Shown here: positions 21,088 through 29,570 of the stretch, piece by piece
How the letters are laid out: each line of letters starts with the position of its first letter
Position numbering within the stretch: position 1 is the first letter of the stretch
Source of the DNA: an uncultured Pelagibacteraceae bacterium
GTDB taxonomy: Bacteria > Pseudomonadota > Alphaproteobacteria > Pelagibacterales > AG-422-B15
Length of the DNA: 64,000 bases
Reading direction: 5' to 3'
NCBI GenBank assembly: GCA_902517885.1
Contig: CABYDZ010000002.1
Coordinates: forward strand, 1-64,000
Made by a program: the position numbers and the translations under genes
Notes under the pieces: generated by a model
The model's input: the letters and a program-made list of their open reading frames with translations, nothing else
Databases searched by the model: none
Told to the model about the DNA's origin: nothing

Positions 21088-21984
21088 ATGTTAAAAAACT
21101 TAAATCCAAGTTTAGCAATAGTATTATCTACTCTGCTTTGGGGCACATGGTGGTATCCTTTGCGTTTATTAAATGAGTATGCAAACAATAATGCGATACC
21201 ACTAACATTAAGCTTTATGCTTGCTGGCTTTTTTCTTTTAAGTTTTTCACTTCGAAACGTACATTTATTAACAAAAAAAAATATAATACTTACAATAGTT
21301 GCAGCGACCGCAGGTGCGGCCGCAATGTGTTTATACAATGAAGGATTGTTACGTGGGAACGTAGCAAGGATTTTAATATTTTTCTATCTTACAGCTGTGT
21401 GGAGTACAATTATTGAGATCGTCTTTTTAAGAACTCCTTTAACTATATATAGGGCCTTTTCTATAGCAGCCGGATTCACAGGTCTTTTTATTATAACAGG
21501 GCTGGACAAAGGTAATATTTTGCCAAGTTCTCTCGCTGATTTATTCGGTATAACCTCTGGTTTTTTGTGGTCAGTTTGTGCAACTATAATCAGAATTAAT
21601 AAGGAATTGGATGTTAACTTTGGGACTTCAATCTTCATACTCATCGGGGGATTATTTGTTATCATTGCAACTCTTTTGCCAGATGGACAAGTGCTTACAG
21701 GTTTCAATACTGAGATAATATATAATACTTATATAATAATTTTGATATTTGCTTTTATTTGGCTGCTTCCTGGATATTGGCTTATTACTTTCGGCCAAGA
21801 TCAAGTAGATCCAGGTAGGGCTGGTATTCTACTTATGTTCGAAGTTGTTATTGGCATAATATCTGCATATTTATTAGCCTATGAAATTATTACAATGAGA
21901 GAATTTATTGGTGCGGTATTTGTTATGAGTGCTCCATTGATTGAGATATACGCTGGAAATAAATTATATAAATCAGTAGCTTAG
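21088..21984 (+). CDS. EamA/DMT-family membrane transporter
   Basis: The 298-residue protein has about ten hydrophobic helices arranged as two EamA repeats, starting near SLAIVLSTLLWGTWWYPLRLL and again in the second half (GLFVIIATLLP onward). DMT members export or import metabolites such as amino acids, nucleotide sugars or amines. It is divergent from the betA-like gene with only 45 bp between them and lies just upstream of proX. A role in moving a quaternary amine or product is possible, but no specificity motif is visible. Confidence 0.85.
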   Translation: MLKNLNPSLAIVLSTLLWGTWWYPLRLLNEYANNNAIPLTLSFMLAGFFLLSFSLRNVHLLTKKNIILTIVAATAGAAAMCLYNEGLLRGNVARILIFFYLTAVWSTIIEIVFLRTPLTIYRAFSIAAGFTGLFIITGLDKGNILPSSLADLFGITSGFLWSVCATIIRINKELDVNFGTSIFILIGGLFVIIATLLPDGQVLTGFNTEIIYNTYIIILIFAFIWLLPGYWLITFGQDQVDPGRAGILLMFEVVIGIISAYLLAYEIITMREFIGAVFVMSAPLIEIYAGNKLYKSVA

Positions 21985-22087
21985 AATTTTTCTATAAATT
22001 ATTAAAATTTCCCCCTTTTTACCTAGATAGTAGGATGGATATATGTTTCAATTGATTTATACAAAAAATAAAAAATGGGAGTTATGA

Positions 22088-23104
22088 ATGAGTTTATTCT
22101 CTAGAAAATCGGTTGTTGCAATATTTCTTATTGGTTTTGCGATGATCTTTGCTGTCAGTTGTGACAGAAATCAAGAAGTTTCTGACTGTGGTACCATTTC
22201 GGTTGCTGAAATGGATTGGGCATCAGCAGAAATGTTTGCTAATTTAGATAAAGTTGTTTTAGAAAAGGGATTTGGATGTGATGTCGAGTTAGTCCCTGGT
22301 TCAACACAACCAACAACTGCGTCAATGGTTTCTAAAGGGGAGCCAGATGTTGCACCTGAAATGTGGGCAAATGCGAATAGAATTGAACTTGATAAAGCTG
22401 TTGATGAAGGCAAGCTTCATTATGGTGCTATGGTTCTTTCAAGTTATGGTGAAGAAGGCTGGTGGATTCCTCAGTATTTAGCTGACGCTAATCCTGACAT
22501 TCAGACTGTCGAGGATGCGCTTGCTAGACCTGATTTGTTTCCACACCCTGAAGGTGGTGACGGAGCTCTTCACACTTGTCCGTCTGGTTGGAACTGTCAA
22601 ATAAGTACTGGCAATTTGTTTAAGGCATTTGAAGCAGAGTCTAAAGGCTTTAGACTTGTTGACCCTGGTTCTGGAGCTGGTTTAGATGGTTCAATTGCTG
22701 AAGCGTATAATAAAAAACAAGGTTGGATGGGCTATTATTGGGCCCCAACAGCAATTCTTGGAAAGTATCCAATGAAAAGACTAGATTTTGGAGTTCCGTT
22801 TGATGCTGATGAATGGGCTAATTGCACATCTCAAGACTGTGGAGATCCAAAAAAGAATTCTTGGGTTTTATCTGAAGTCTTCACTTACGTAACAGATCGC
22901 TTTAAAAATCAAGCGGGCAGTGGTGCCATGGACTACATGGAGAAGCGAGCGTTACCAAACACAACTGTTAACGAAGTGTTAGCTTGGATGGCAGATCAAC
23001 AAGCCTCTGGTGAGGATGCTGCACTATACTTCTTAAAAAATTATAGTGAGTGGCATGATTGGGTTGATGCTGATACGCGTAAACTAATAGAAGCAGCTAT
23101 ATAA
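22088..23104 (+). CDS. proX: ProX/OpuAC-type quaternary-amine substrate-binding protein
   Basis: This is the periplasmic binding subunit of a glycine betaine/choline/carnitine-type ABC importer. The N-terminus is a signal peptide with a possible lipobox (AVSC, Cys25). The mature protein shows the type II binding-protein pattern with many tryptophans (MDWAS, EGWWIPQYL, GYYWAPT), which form aromatic cages for trimethylammonium groups. Four further cysteines occur as pairs around CPSGWNC and CTSQDC. The ATG at 22088 has GGGAG seven bases upstream; an ATG four bases earlier runs into a stop. It leads the proX-proW-proV operon, with a hairpin before proW. Confidence 0.92.
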   Translation: MSLFSRKSVVAIFLIGFAMIFAVSCDRNQEVSDCGTISVAEMDWASAEMFANLDKVVLEKGFGCDVELVPGSTQPTTASMVSKGEPDVAPEMWANANRIELDKAVDEGKLHYGAMVLSSYGEEGWWIPQYLADANPDIQTVEDALARPDLFPHPEGGDGALHTCPSGWNCQISTGNLFKAFEAESKGFRLVDPGSGAGLDGSIAEAYNKKQGWMGYYWAPTAILGKYPMKRLDFGVPFDADEWANCTSQDCGDPKKNSWVLSEVFTYVTDRFKNQAGSGAMDYMEKRALPNTTVNEVLAWMADQQASGEDAALYFLKNYSEWHDWVDADTRKLIEAAI

Positions 23105-23115
23105 CAGCTGATAAC

Positions 23116-23149
23116 AGCGGGCTAATTTCTTTTTAGCCCGCTTTTTTTT
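23116..23149 (+). terminator. Rho-independent terminator or attenuator between proX and proW
   Basis: The arms AGCGGGCTA (23116-23124) and TAGCCCGCT (23134-23142) pair over nine bases with a nine-base loop, followed by an eight-T run ending at 23149. The proW ATG begins four bases later. Such an element is expected to let most transcripts stop after proX, so the binding protein is made in excess over the permease and ATPase. Confidence 0.88.
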
Positions 23150-23152
23150 AAG

Positions 23153-24049
23153 ATGAACTTGATAGAATTTTTTACTTCATTCCCTGAAATGAGCTCTGAA
23201 AGTCTAAGACTTTTTAAAAAGTCAGTTGATGGTGCTTATAGAAGTTTTTCTGCAAAATACGGTGATGCTATAGAAGCTGTTTTTGATCCAGTTCTTTATT
23301 TCTTAGTTTGGTTTGAGAAGCTTCTGCATAATTCACCCTGGCCTCTTGTAATACTTGCTCTACTGGGCTTAGTATATCTTGGTAGTAGAAGTATTTACCT
23401 GACTATTGGATCATTATTTGCGTTTTTGTTCATTGGTTACTTTGGAATGTGGGATGATACTATGTCTACAGTAAGTATCATTGGTGTTTGTACTGCGCTG
23501 ACTATTGGATTTGGAATTCCTGTTGGTATCCTTATGTCTGGCAGTGATAGAGCAAGAGCAATGATTACCCCAATATTGGATATCATGCAAACCATGCCTA
23601 GCTTTGTTTACCTTATTCCTGTTGTTATGTTGCTAGGTATTGGAAAAATTCCAGGTTTATTAGCTGTTATTATTTATGCAATACCTCCAGTGATTAGACT
23701 CACTGATTTAGGAATAAGAGAAGTCAATAAAGAGGTACTAGAAGCAGCTGATGCATTTGGAGCTAACAGAATGCAAAAACTATTTCGAGTACAACTCCCT
23801 TTAGCCCTGCCTACAATTTTTGCTGGGATTAATCAAACAATTATGATGGCGCTAGCCATGGTTGTAATTGCTTCAATGATTGGTGTTAAGGGTCTCGGTC
23901 AACCAGTTTTAAAGGCAATAACTAATCAATACTTTACAATGGGATTACTTAATGGTTTAGCCATCGTCGCACTAGCAATTATATTTGATAGAGTATCTCA
24001 ATCTTATGGTAAAAGAATGCAGCAGCATAGAGCAGGTGCTAATGAGTGA
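23153..24049 (+). CDS. proW: ProW-type ABC transporter permease
   Basis: The 298-residue integral membrane protein has about six to seven hydrophobic helices and the binding-protein-dependent permease EAA loop (LEAADAFGANRMQKLFRVQLPLA near residue 195), which contacts the ATPase. The N-terminal 45 residues are hydrophilic, as in ProW. It follows the proX terminator so closely that the T-run lies where a ribosome-binding site would be, and no Shine-Dalgarno is visible. Its end overlaps proV by eight bases. Confidence 0.93.
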   Translation: MNLIEFFTSFPEMSSESLRLFKKSVDGAYRSFSAKYGDAIEAVFDPVLYFLVWFEKLLHNSPWPLVILALLGLVYLGSRSIYLTIGSLFAFLFIGYFGMWDDTMSTVSIIGVCTALTIGFGIPVGILMSGSDRARAMITPILDIMQTMPSFVYLIPVVMLLGIGKIPGLLAVIIYAIPPVIRLTDLGIREVNKEVLEAADAFGANRMQKLFRVQLPLALPTIFAGINQTIMMALAMVVIASMIGVKGLGQPVLKAITNQYFTMGLLNGLAIVALAIIFDRVSQSYGKRMQQHRAGANE

Positions 24050-25067
24050 GGTTAAAATCAAAATTGAAAATTTATATAAAATATTTGGACCTAGGGCCAA
24101 AGAGTACACCAATAAAGTAAAAAGTGGGATTGATAAAGATGAGCTTCTCGCAAAATATAATCATGTGTTGGGACTGGACAATATAAATTTAGATATAAAA
24201 GAACAATCTATTCAAGTTGTGATGGGGTTATCTGGTTCAGGAAAATCAACTCTTATTCGTCATATTAATCGTTTGATAGAGCCAACAGAAGGAACGGTAT
24301 TGGTCGACGGAGAAGATATAACTAAACTAAACAAAGCAGATTTACTTGAGTTTAGAAGAAATAAAACAGGCATGGTATTTCAAAGATTTGCTCTTTTTCC
24401 TCATCATAACATATTAGACAATGTTCAATTTGGACTAAGTATAAAAAATTTAGACAAATCAGAGTCGAAGGACAAAGCAATGTATTGGATTGAAAAAGTA
24501 GGACTTACAGGGTTTGAAAATAAATTTCCAAATCAACTATCAGGTGGCATGCAGCAAAGAGTTGGGCTAGCTCGAGCACTTGCGATAGATCCTGATATTC
24601 TATTAATGGATGAAGCATTTAGCGCACTGGACCCACTTATAAGGACAGATATGCAAGATCAGCTTCTAGATTTACAAAAAAATCTAAAAAAAACAATTAT
24701 TTTTATAACTCATGATTTAGATGAGGCTCTTAAATTAGGCGATAGAATTGCTATCTTAAATGGCGGAAAACTTGTTCAAGATGGTAACGCTGAAGAAATC
24801 CTACTCAATCCTGCTGATGAGTATGTTTCCAATTTCGTAAAAGATGTGAACCGAATTAAAGTATTGAAAATTGGATCTATTATGAACATAGATGGAAATA
24901 TGAATGAGTCTAATCCATCAGTAATGGTCGATGAAAGTATTGAAAACTGTCTACCAACTATGCTTGAAAGTGAGTCGGGTCTTAATGTACTCGATAATGA
25001 TAAAAATTTTGTAGGTGTTATTTCTAAGAATAATATTGCTGAAATCTTGAGGAGATCTAAGGATTAA
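24042..25067 (+). CDS. proV: ProV-type ABC transporter ATP-binding protein with CBS region
   Basis: The ATPase of the quaternary-amine importer. The ATG at 24042 is preferred over an upstream TTG because it starts the family sequence (VKIKIENLYKIFG) and overlaps proW by eight bases, typical for coupled ABC genes. The ProV-specific insertion before Walker A is present. Walker A GLSGSGKST is at residues 62-70, then MVFQRFALFPH, the signature LSGGMQQRVG and Walker B ILLMDEAFSALDP. A C-terminal CBS-like segment ends LRRSKD; CBS domains sense ionic strength in OpuA. The 341 residues suggest a shortened CBS part. Confidence 0.94.
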   Translation: MSEVKIKIENLYKIFGPRAKEYTNKVKSGIDKDELLAKYNHVLGLDNINLDIKEQSIQVVMGLSGSGKSTLIRHINRLIEPTEGTVLVDGEDITKLNKADLLEFRRNKTGMVFQRFALFPHHNILDNVQFGLSIKNLDKSESKDKAMYWIEKVGLTGFENKFPNQLSGGMQQRVGLARALAIDPDILLMDEAFSALDPLIRTDMQDQLLDLQKNLKKTIIFITHDLDEALKLGDRIAILNGGKLVQDGNAEEILLNPADEYVSNFVKDVNRIKVLKIGSIMNIDGNMNESNPSVMVDESIENCLPTMLESESGLNVLDNDKNFVGVISKNNIAEILRRSKD

Positions 25068-26199
25068 TTTTATTTAGAAAGTTAAGTCTTCCTATTATTT
25101 CATCTCTATCAATATAATATCCCTGCAGGTGTCTTTCACCAGAATTAGCATCGTATTCTTTTCGACCGTGAAGCACCCTTCTATTATTAAAACTGAATAT
25201 ATCTCCAGCTTTAAGTTTGAAATTTATTTCAAATATTGGATCGTGAAGTAAGGCAATTAGTTTTCGGTAAGCTTCGTAAAACTTATCCATTTGGTCGGGG
25301 TCACAGTCCATAACTCCCATATAAGCAACACTAAATCTTATATCATTAAAATCATTATTGTGATCTAAGGAGAATAGAGGCTTATGCATTACTCTTATAG
25401 CATTTGAAGTATAATCTCTATTTACAAATTTTACAGGAGTTTCCAAGAGAGTTTCAAAGAATTCAGTAAAATTTTCTTTCATATAACTAGCAACTTTAAA
25501 TCCATCGACTGCGACAGACTCACCTCCAGTGGCATTGTTAATTAGACAATGCAAGAATTGATATCCTGGTGCTATTTCATAGTATGGGAGATCCAAATGA
25601 TTTCTTAATGCGGCTGCGGTATAAGCAGAATTATTTGGATTAGGAATATCAATAACTTCAAAAGGTGTTTTAAAAAATGTTTCTCTATGGTGACTAATAT
25701 TAGCAATTACATCAAATCCAGACTCCTTTTCTATAGGCGCGTTTTTCACAATAGAAATGCCTTTGTAGTGAAGTTGCTCAAGCCATTTTTTTATTCCATC
25801 ATCTCCACTAATAATTTCTTCATAGTCTATTTGAATGTCTTCAAAATTTGACTCCATGCTTTGATCCCATAGAAAATATGGTGATATATATTTTTTTTTA
25901 CTTTTAAGTGTATAGCAATTATGTCTTAGCCAATCATTGCCATAGTAACTTGTATGATCACCCTCACTCCATTCAATCTCAAGTTCACCTTTATCATTTA
26001 TTTTAAAAGACTTTGGATGAATATCATCTGTAACTGTTAGTAGGTTGAAAGTCCTCTCTCTTGCAGTTGGATGAACCTCTGATGGACAATTATCTCTTAA
26101 CCATAAAAAATTAAACTTACTTTGTTCACCATCACTCCAATCAACTAGTATTGATTTACCATTCTTTTTCAACGACGATATAGATGGATAATGACTCAT
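25057..26199 (-). CDS. Gamma-butyrobetaine dioxygenase
   Basis: This 380-residue enzyme should hydroxylate gamma-butyrobetaine to L-carnitine with Fe(II), 2-oxoglutarate and O2. An N-terminal DUF971-like domain (LWLRDNCPSEVHP) precedes a TauD/BBOX double-stranded beta helix. The iron triad is visible as His201 and Asp203 in NHLDLPYY, and His344 in NRRVLHGRKEYD. The stretches GYQFLHCLINNATGGES and RHLQGYYIDRDE closely follow characterised bacterial gamma-butyrobetaine hydroxylases. It overlaps proV tail to tail and lies four bases downstream of the carnitine dehydrogenase gene on the same strand, supporting a carnitine role. Confidence 0.88.
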   Translation of the reverse strand: MSHYPSISSLKKNGKSILVDWSDGEQSKFNFLWLRDNCPSEVHPTARERTFNLLTVTDDIHPKSFKINDKGELEIEWSEGDHTSYYGNDWLRHNCYTLKSKKKYISPYFLWDQSMESNFEDIQIDYEEIISGDDGIKKWLEQLHYKGISIVKNAPIEKESGFDVIANISHHRETFFKTPFEVIDIPNPNNSAYTAAALRNHLDLPYYEIAPGYQFLHCLINNATGGESVAVDGFKVASYMKENFTEFFETLLETPVKFVNRDYTSNAIRVMHKPLFSLDHNNDFNDIRFSVAYMGVMDCDPDQMDKFYEAYRKLIALLHDPIFEINFKLKAGDIFSFNNRRVLHGRKEYDANSGERHLQGYYIDRDEIIGRLNFLNKINP

Positions 26200-26202
26200 A
26201 AA

Positions 26203-27174
26203 TTATTTAAAATTATTGTATTTCCTACCCCAATTTGGAAACTTCTCTTTTTGATTTTTATTTAAAGTTTTCATAATTTCAATCAAAAATAAATCTCTTT
26301 GTTCCTCAAGCTCTTGGATATTAAACTTTCCAGCCTGTTTTTTTGTTCCAGAAACCATTGCTTTTTTTAGTTTATTCGTCAATTCAGGAGCTTTCAACTT
26401 AGTCCAGGGTAGTTTTAGAGCAGGACCAAATTGCTCCAGCATATGTTTCATTCCAGTTTCTCCACCAGCTAAATGAAATGTCAAACAAACCCCCATAAAA
26501 GCCCATCTTAATCCAGGACCATAGACAATAGCATCATCAACTTCCTCAGTTGATGCTACGCCATCATTTATTATATGTAAGGCCTCACGCCATAAAGCTT
26601 CTTGAAGTCTGTCTGAAATGTATCCTTCAATTTCTTTTTGAACAATTAGTGGTCGCATTCCAATATGTTCATATAATTTTTTTAATTTTTTAACATTTGT
26701 ATGACTAGTTTTTTTACCAGCTACAATCTCCACAAGAGGCAATAAGTATACTGGATTAAATGGATGTCCGATTAAAACTCTTTCAGGAAATTTACAGGCG
26801 GATTGAATTTTTGATGGTAGTAATCCAGAAGAACTAGATGCAATTATAACTTTTTTGGGAATTATATTATCAATTGTTTTTAGAATATTTTTTTTTATTC
26901 TTTCACTTTCAGGCGCATTTTCCTGAACAAAGGTTGTTTCATGTAAAGCATCATTCAAATTAGTAAAAACATTTAGGTTCTTCAATGAAGCGTTTTTATT
27001 TAAACCTAACTTTTTAAGACTTTTAAAGGCAGTCTGAATATTTTTTTTTAATTTTTCTAGCGACTCTTTATTGGGGTCATAAGCTTTAACAACATAACCT
27101 TTAGCAAGAAATCGTGCCGCCCATCCAGCACCAATTACGCCTGTTCCAATAATCGAAACAATCTTTCTTTTCAA
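26203..27174 (-). CDS. lcdH: L-carnitine 3-dehydrogenase
   Basis: This 323-residue NAD-dependent enzyme of the 3-hydroxyacyl-CoA dehydrogenase superfamily oxidises L-carnitine to 3-dehydrocarnitine. The Rossmann motif [13 protein letters not shown] is at the N-terminus. The diagnostic [19 protein letters not shown] segment near residue 140 is characteristic of carnitine dehydrogenases. The C-terminal helical domain contains [10 protein letters not shown]. Many homologues carry a fused C-terminal thioesterase for betainyl-CoA; this one lacks it. It overlaps the BKACE gene by 4 bp, an arrangement seen in carnitine-degrading bacteria. Confidence 0.9.
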   Translation of the reverse strand: MKRKIVSIIGTGVIGAGWAARFLAKGYVVKAYDPNKESLEKLKKNIQTAFKSLKKLGLNKNASLKNLNVFTNLNDALHETTFVQENAPESERIKKNILKTIDNIIPKKVIIASSSSGLLPSKIQSACKFPERVLIGHPFNPVYLLPLVEIVAGKKTSHTNVKKLKKLYEHIGMRPLIVQKEIEGYISDRLQEALWREALHIINDGVASTEEVDDAIVYGPGLRWAFMGVCLTFHLAGGETGMKHMLEQFGPALKLPWTKLKAPELTNKLKKAMVSGTKKQAGKFNIQELEEQRDLFLIEIMKTLNKNQKEKFPNWGRKYNNFK

Positions 27175-28055
27175 CTTTTTAATCCAAGTTTGATTCTTGC
27201 TTCATCAGGACCCATTACATTCGAGCCTAAATTATTTATTATTGTACCAGCCTTCTCAACAAGTGATCCATTTGTTGCATAAACACCTTTTTCTAAATAA
27301 AGATTATCTTCAAGACCAACTCTAACATTGCCTCCTAATAATACCGCTTGCGCTACCATTGGCATTTGATTAATTCCAATTCCAAAAGCTCCCCAGTTAC
27401 TTCCTTCAGGTATCATATCAACCATATTCTTCATTGAACCGGTAGTCGCAGGCGCACCGTATGGTATACCTAAACAAATTTGAAACAATGAAGGCTGATC
27501 TAGCAATCCTTCCTCTAACATCTGGTTTGCAAACCACAAATGTCCTGTATCAAAGACTTCTAGTTCAGGTTTAACTCCTAATTCCTGAATTCTCTTAGCG
27601 CCAATTCTTAGTTGTTCTGGGGTTCCAACATAGATCATATTTCCATCACCAAAATTTAGAGTACCGCAATCTAAGGAACATATATCTGGCAATAGTTCTT
27701 CAACGTGACTTAGTCTTTCAAGTGCATTTACAAAATCTGTATTCGAACCAAAGTTTAATAAATCATCTTCTGGACCAATTTCTATATCTCCTCCCATTCC
27801 ACTTGTGAGATTAATTATCACATTCGTTCCACTATCTTTAATTCGGCTAACTACTTCTTTATAGAGTTCATTATCTCGGGATCCCTTTCCAGTTTCAGGA
27901 TTTCTAACATGAATATGGGCTATAGCGGCTCCAGCATTAGCTGCCTCAATAGAGGCATCGGCTATTTGTTGAGGAGTAACAGGAATATTAGGATGCTTTC
28001 CAACTGAGTCCCCCGATCCGGTAACTGCACAAGAAATGATAACATTTTTATTCAT
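27171..28055 (-). CDS. BKACE-family beta-keto acid cleavage enzyme, probable dehydrocarnitine cleavage
   Basis: This 294-residue TIM-barrel protein is of the DUF849/BKACE (3-keto-5-aminohexanoate cleavage) family. These enzymes condense a beta-keto acid with acetyl-CoA to give acetoacetate and a new CoA ester. The start [18 protein letters not shown], the zinc-binding [12 protein letters not shown] and the [10 protein letters not shown] segments are present, and the C-terminal [13 protein letters not shown] supplies the last conserved acid. Overlap with carnitine dehydrogenase points to 3-dehydrocarnitine as substrate, giving betainyl-CoA and acetoacetate. The acetoacetyl-CoA synthetase encoded 1.5 kb away would use the acetoacetate. 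Confidence 0.9.
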   Translation of the reverse strand: MNKNVIISCAVTGSGDSVGKHPNIPVTPQQIADASIEAANAGAAIAHIHVRNPETGKGSRDNELYKEVVSRIKDSGTNVIINLTSGMGGDIEIGPEDDLLNFGSNTDFVNALERLSHVEELLPDICSLDCGTLNFGDGNMIYVGTPEQLRIGAKRIQELGVKPELEVFDTGHLWFANQMLEEGLLDQPSLFQICLGIPYGAPATTGSMKNMVDMIPEGSNWGAFGIGINQMPMVAQAVLLGGNVRVGLEDNLYLEKGVYATNGSLVEKAGTIINNLGSNVMGPDEARIKLGLKS

Positions 28056-28085
28056 AAGACAATGAAGTTACAATATTAAAAAGAA

Positions 28086-28114
28086 TTTACAATTTGAATA
28101 GTATAGTATGTAAT
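28086..28114 (+). promoter_or_regulatory. Probable sigma-70 promoter for the aldehyde dehydrogenase operon
   Basis: TTTACA (28086-28091) and TGTAAT (28109-28114) match the -35 and -10 consensus at five of six positions each, with a 17-bp spacer. The start point would fall near 28121, only about four bases before the ATG at 28125, so the transcript may be nearly leaderless. No Shine-Dalgarno is visible. The site lies in the 69-bp divergent gap facing the BKACE operon. Confidence 0.5.
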
Positions 28115-28124
28115 AAAAAACAAA

Positions 28125-29549
28125 ATGGAAAATCTTCAAAAATTTTATATTAACGGTAAATGGGTAAAACCCAATTCAACTAAAACAATGGCAGTTCTTA
28201 ACCCCGCAACCGAAGATTTGATAGGTGAGATAATTCTTGGTAATTCTGAAGATGTAGATATGGCTGTGAGCGCTGCAAAAAATGCATTTAGTAGCTTTTC
28301 TAAAACTTCAAAAAATGATCGTTTAGAATTATTAAATAAAATTAGGCAGATCTCTGAAAAAAGATTTGAAGATCTTGCTAATGCAATGACATCAGAAATG
28401 GGAGCTCCTCATAGAATGGCTCGAGATGCACAGGCAGATGCTGCAATAGGACACTTGGATGGTTTTATTGATGCATTAAAGAAGCATGAAGAAAAAATTG
28501 TTCTCTCTAATTCAGATGTACTTTTAAAAGAGCCAATAGGAGTTTGTGGCTTAATTACTCCATGGAACTGGCCCATTAATCAAATTACACTGAAAGTCCT
28601 TCCAGTGATTGCTACAGGATGCACATGTATCTTAAAGCCTTCTGAGCATACACCTTTATCAGCGATGGTTTACGCTGAAATTCTAGATGAGGCTGGAGTT
28701 CCTGATGGTGTATTTAATTTAGTACATGGAGATGGAGAAGGAGTAGGTGTGTCAATGTCTCGGCATCCAGATATAGAAATGATGTCATTCACTGGCTCAA
28801 AAAGAGGAGGCAAGTCAGTAACTATTGAATCTGCTGAAACTGTAAAAAAAGTAACTTTAGAATTAGGTGGTAAATCGCCTAACATTGTCTTTGCAGATTG
28901 TGACTTAGATGAAAAAGTAAAAGATTCAGTAAATGAATGCATGTTTAATACAGGACAATCTTGTGATGCTCCTACAAGGTTACTGGTAGAAAAAAAATGC
29001 TACGATGAAGTAATTGATATCGCAAAAAAAACTGCCGAAGAAATTAAGGTAGGTGATCCGACACTGGATGGTGACCATCTCGGACCACTCTTTGATAAAA
29101 TTCAATTTGATCGGGTTCAAAATATGATTCAAGTTGGTATTGATGAAGGAGCAAAACTATTAGTAGGCGGCCTTGGAAAGCCCGATGGCCATGAAAAAGG
29201 ATGGTTTGTAAAACCAACAATTTTTTCTGACGTAAACAACAATATGAGAGTTGCTCAAGAGGAAATATTTGGTCCGGTACTGGTTATAATTCCTTTTGAT
29301 GACGAGGATGAGGCGATCAGAATAGCAAATGATACTCCTTATGGTCTTGCTGCCTATTTGCAGACGGGAGATAAAGAAAGAGCAGAACGAGTCTCAAGGC
29401 AATTAAGAGCTGGCGGTGTTCATGTTAATGGTGGCGGTTATAATTACGGCTCACCTTTTGGAGGATATAAGGAATCTGGCAATGGACGAGAAGGTGGAGA
29501 CATGGGGCTAGAAGATTACCTTGAAACTAAAGCACTTCACATTGCTTAA
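28125..29549 (+). CDS. Aldehyde dehydrogenase, possibly for betaine aldehyde or trimethylaminobutyraldehyde
   Basis: This 474-residue NAD(P)-dependent aldehyde dehydrogenase has the full family set: PWNWPINQ, KPSEHTPLSA, the FTGSKRGGK cofactor loop, the catalytic Glu246 in LELGGKSPN and the catalytic Cys280 in NTGQSCDAPTR, with EEIFGPVL near residue 385. Substrate cannot be read from these motifs. Its neighbours suggest an aldehyde of a quaternary amine: betaine aldehyde from choline, or 4-trimethylaminobutyraldehyde leading to gamma-butyrobetaine. It opens a plus-strand operon with acetoacetyl-CoA synthetase, tmpA-like and tmpB-like genes. Confidence 0.9.
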   Translation: MENLQKFYINGKWVKPNSTKTMAVLNPATEDLIGEIILGNSEDVDMAVSAAKNAFSSFSKTSKNDRLELLNKIRQISEKRFEDLANAMTSEMGAPHRMARDAQADAAIGHLDGFIDALKKHEEKIVLSNSDVLLKEPIGVCGLITPWNWPINQITLKVLPVIATGCTCILKPSEHTPLSAMVYAEILDEAGVPDGVFNLVHGDGEGVGVSMSRHPDIEMMSFTGSKRGGKSVTIESAETVKKVTLELGGKSPNIVFADCDLDEKVKDSVNECMFNTGQSCDAPTRLLVEKKCYDEVIDIAKKTAEEIKVGDPTLDGDHLGPLFDKIQFDRVQNMIQVGIDEGAKLLVGGLGKPDGHEKGWFVKPTIFSDVNNNMRVAQEEIFGPVLVIIPFDDEDEAIRIANDTPYGLAAYLQTGDKERAERVSRQLRAGGVHVNGGGYNYGSPFGGYKESGNGREGGDMGLEDYLETKALHIA

Positions 29550-29570
29550 GATATAATAAAAATTTTTAAT

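Noticed and set aside
21985..22087. Riboswitch or osmoregulatory leader upstream of proX
   Set aside because: The 103-bp gap shows a C/T-rich run and AT-rich sequence but no stable conserved structure that I can recognise.
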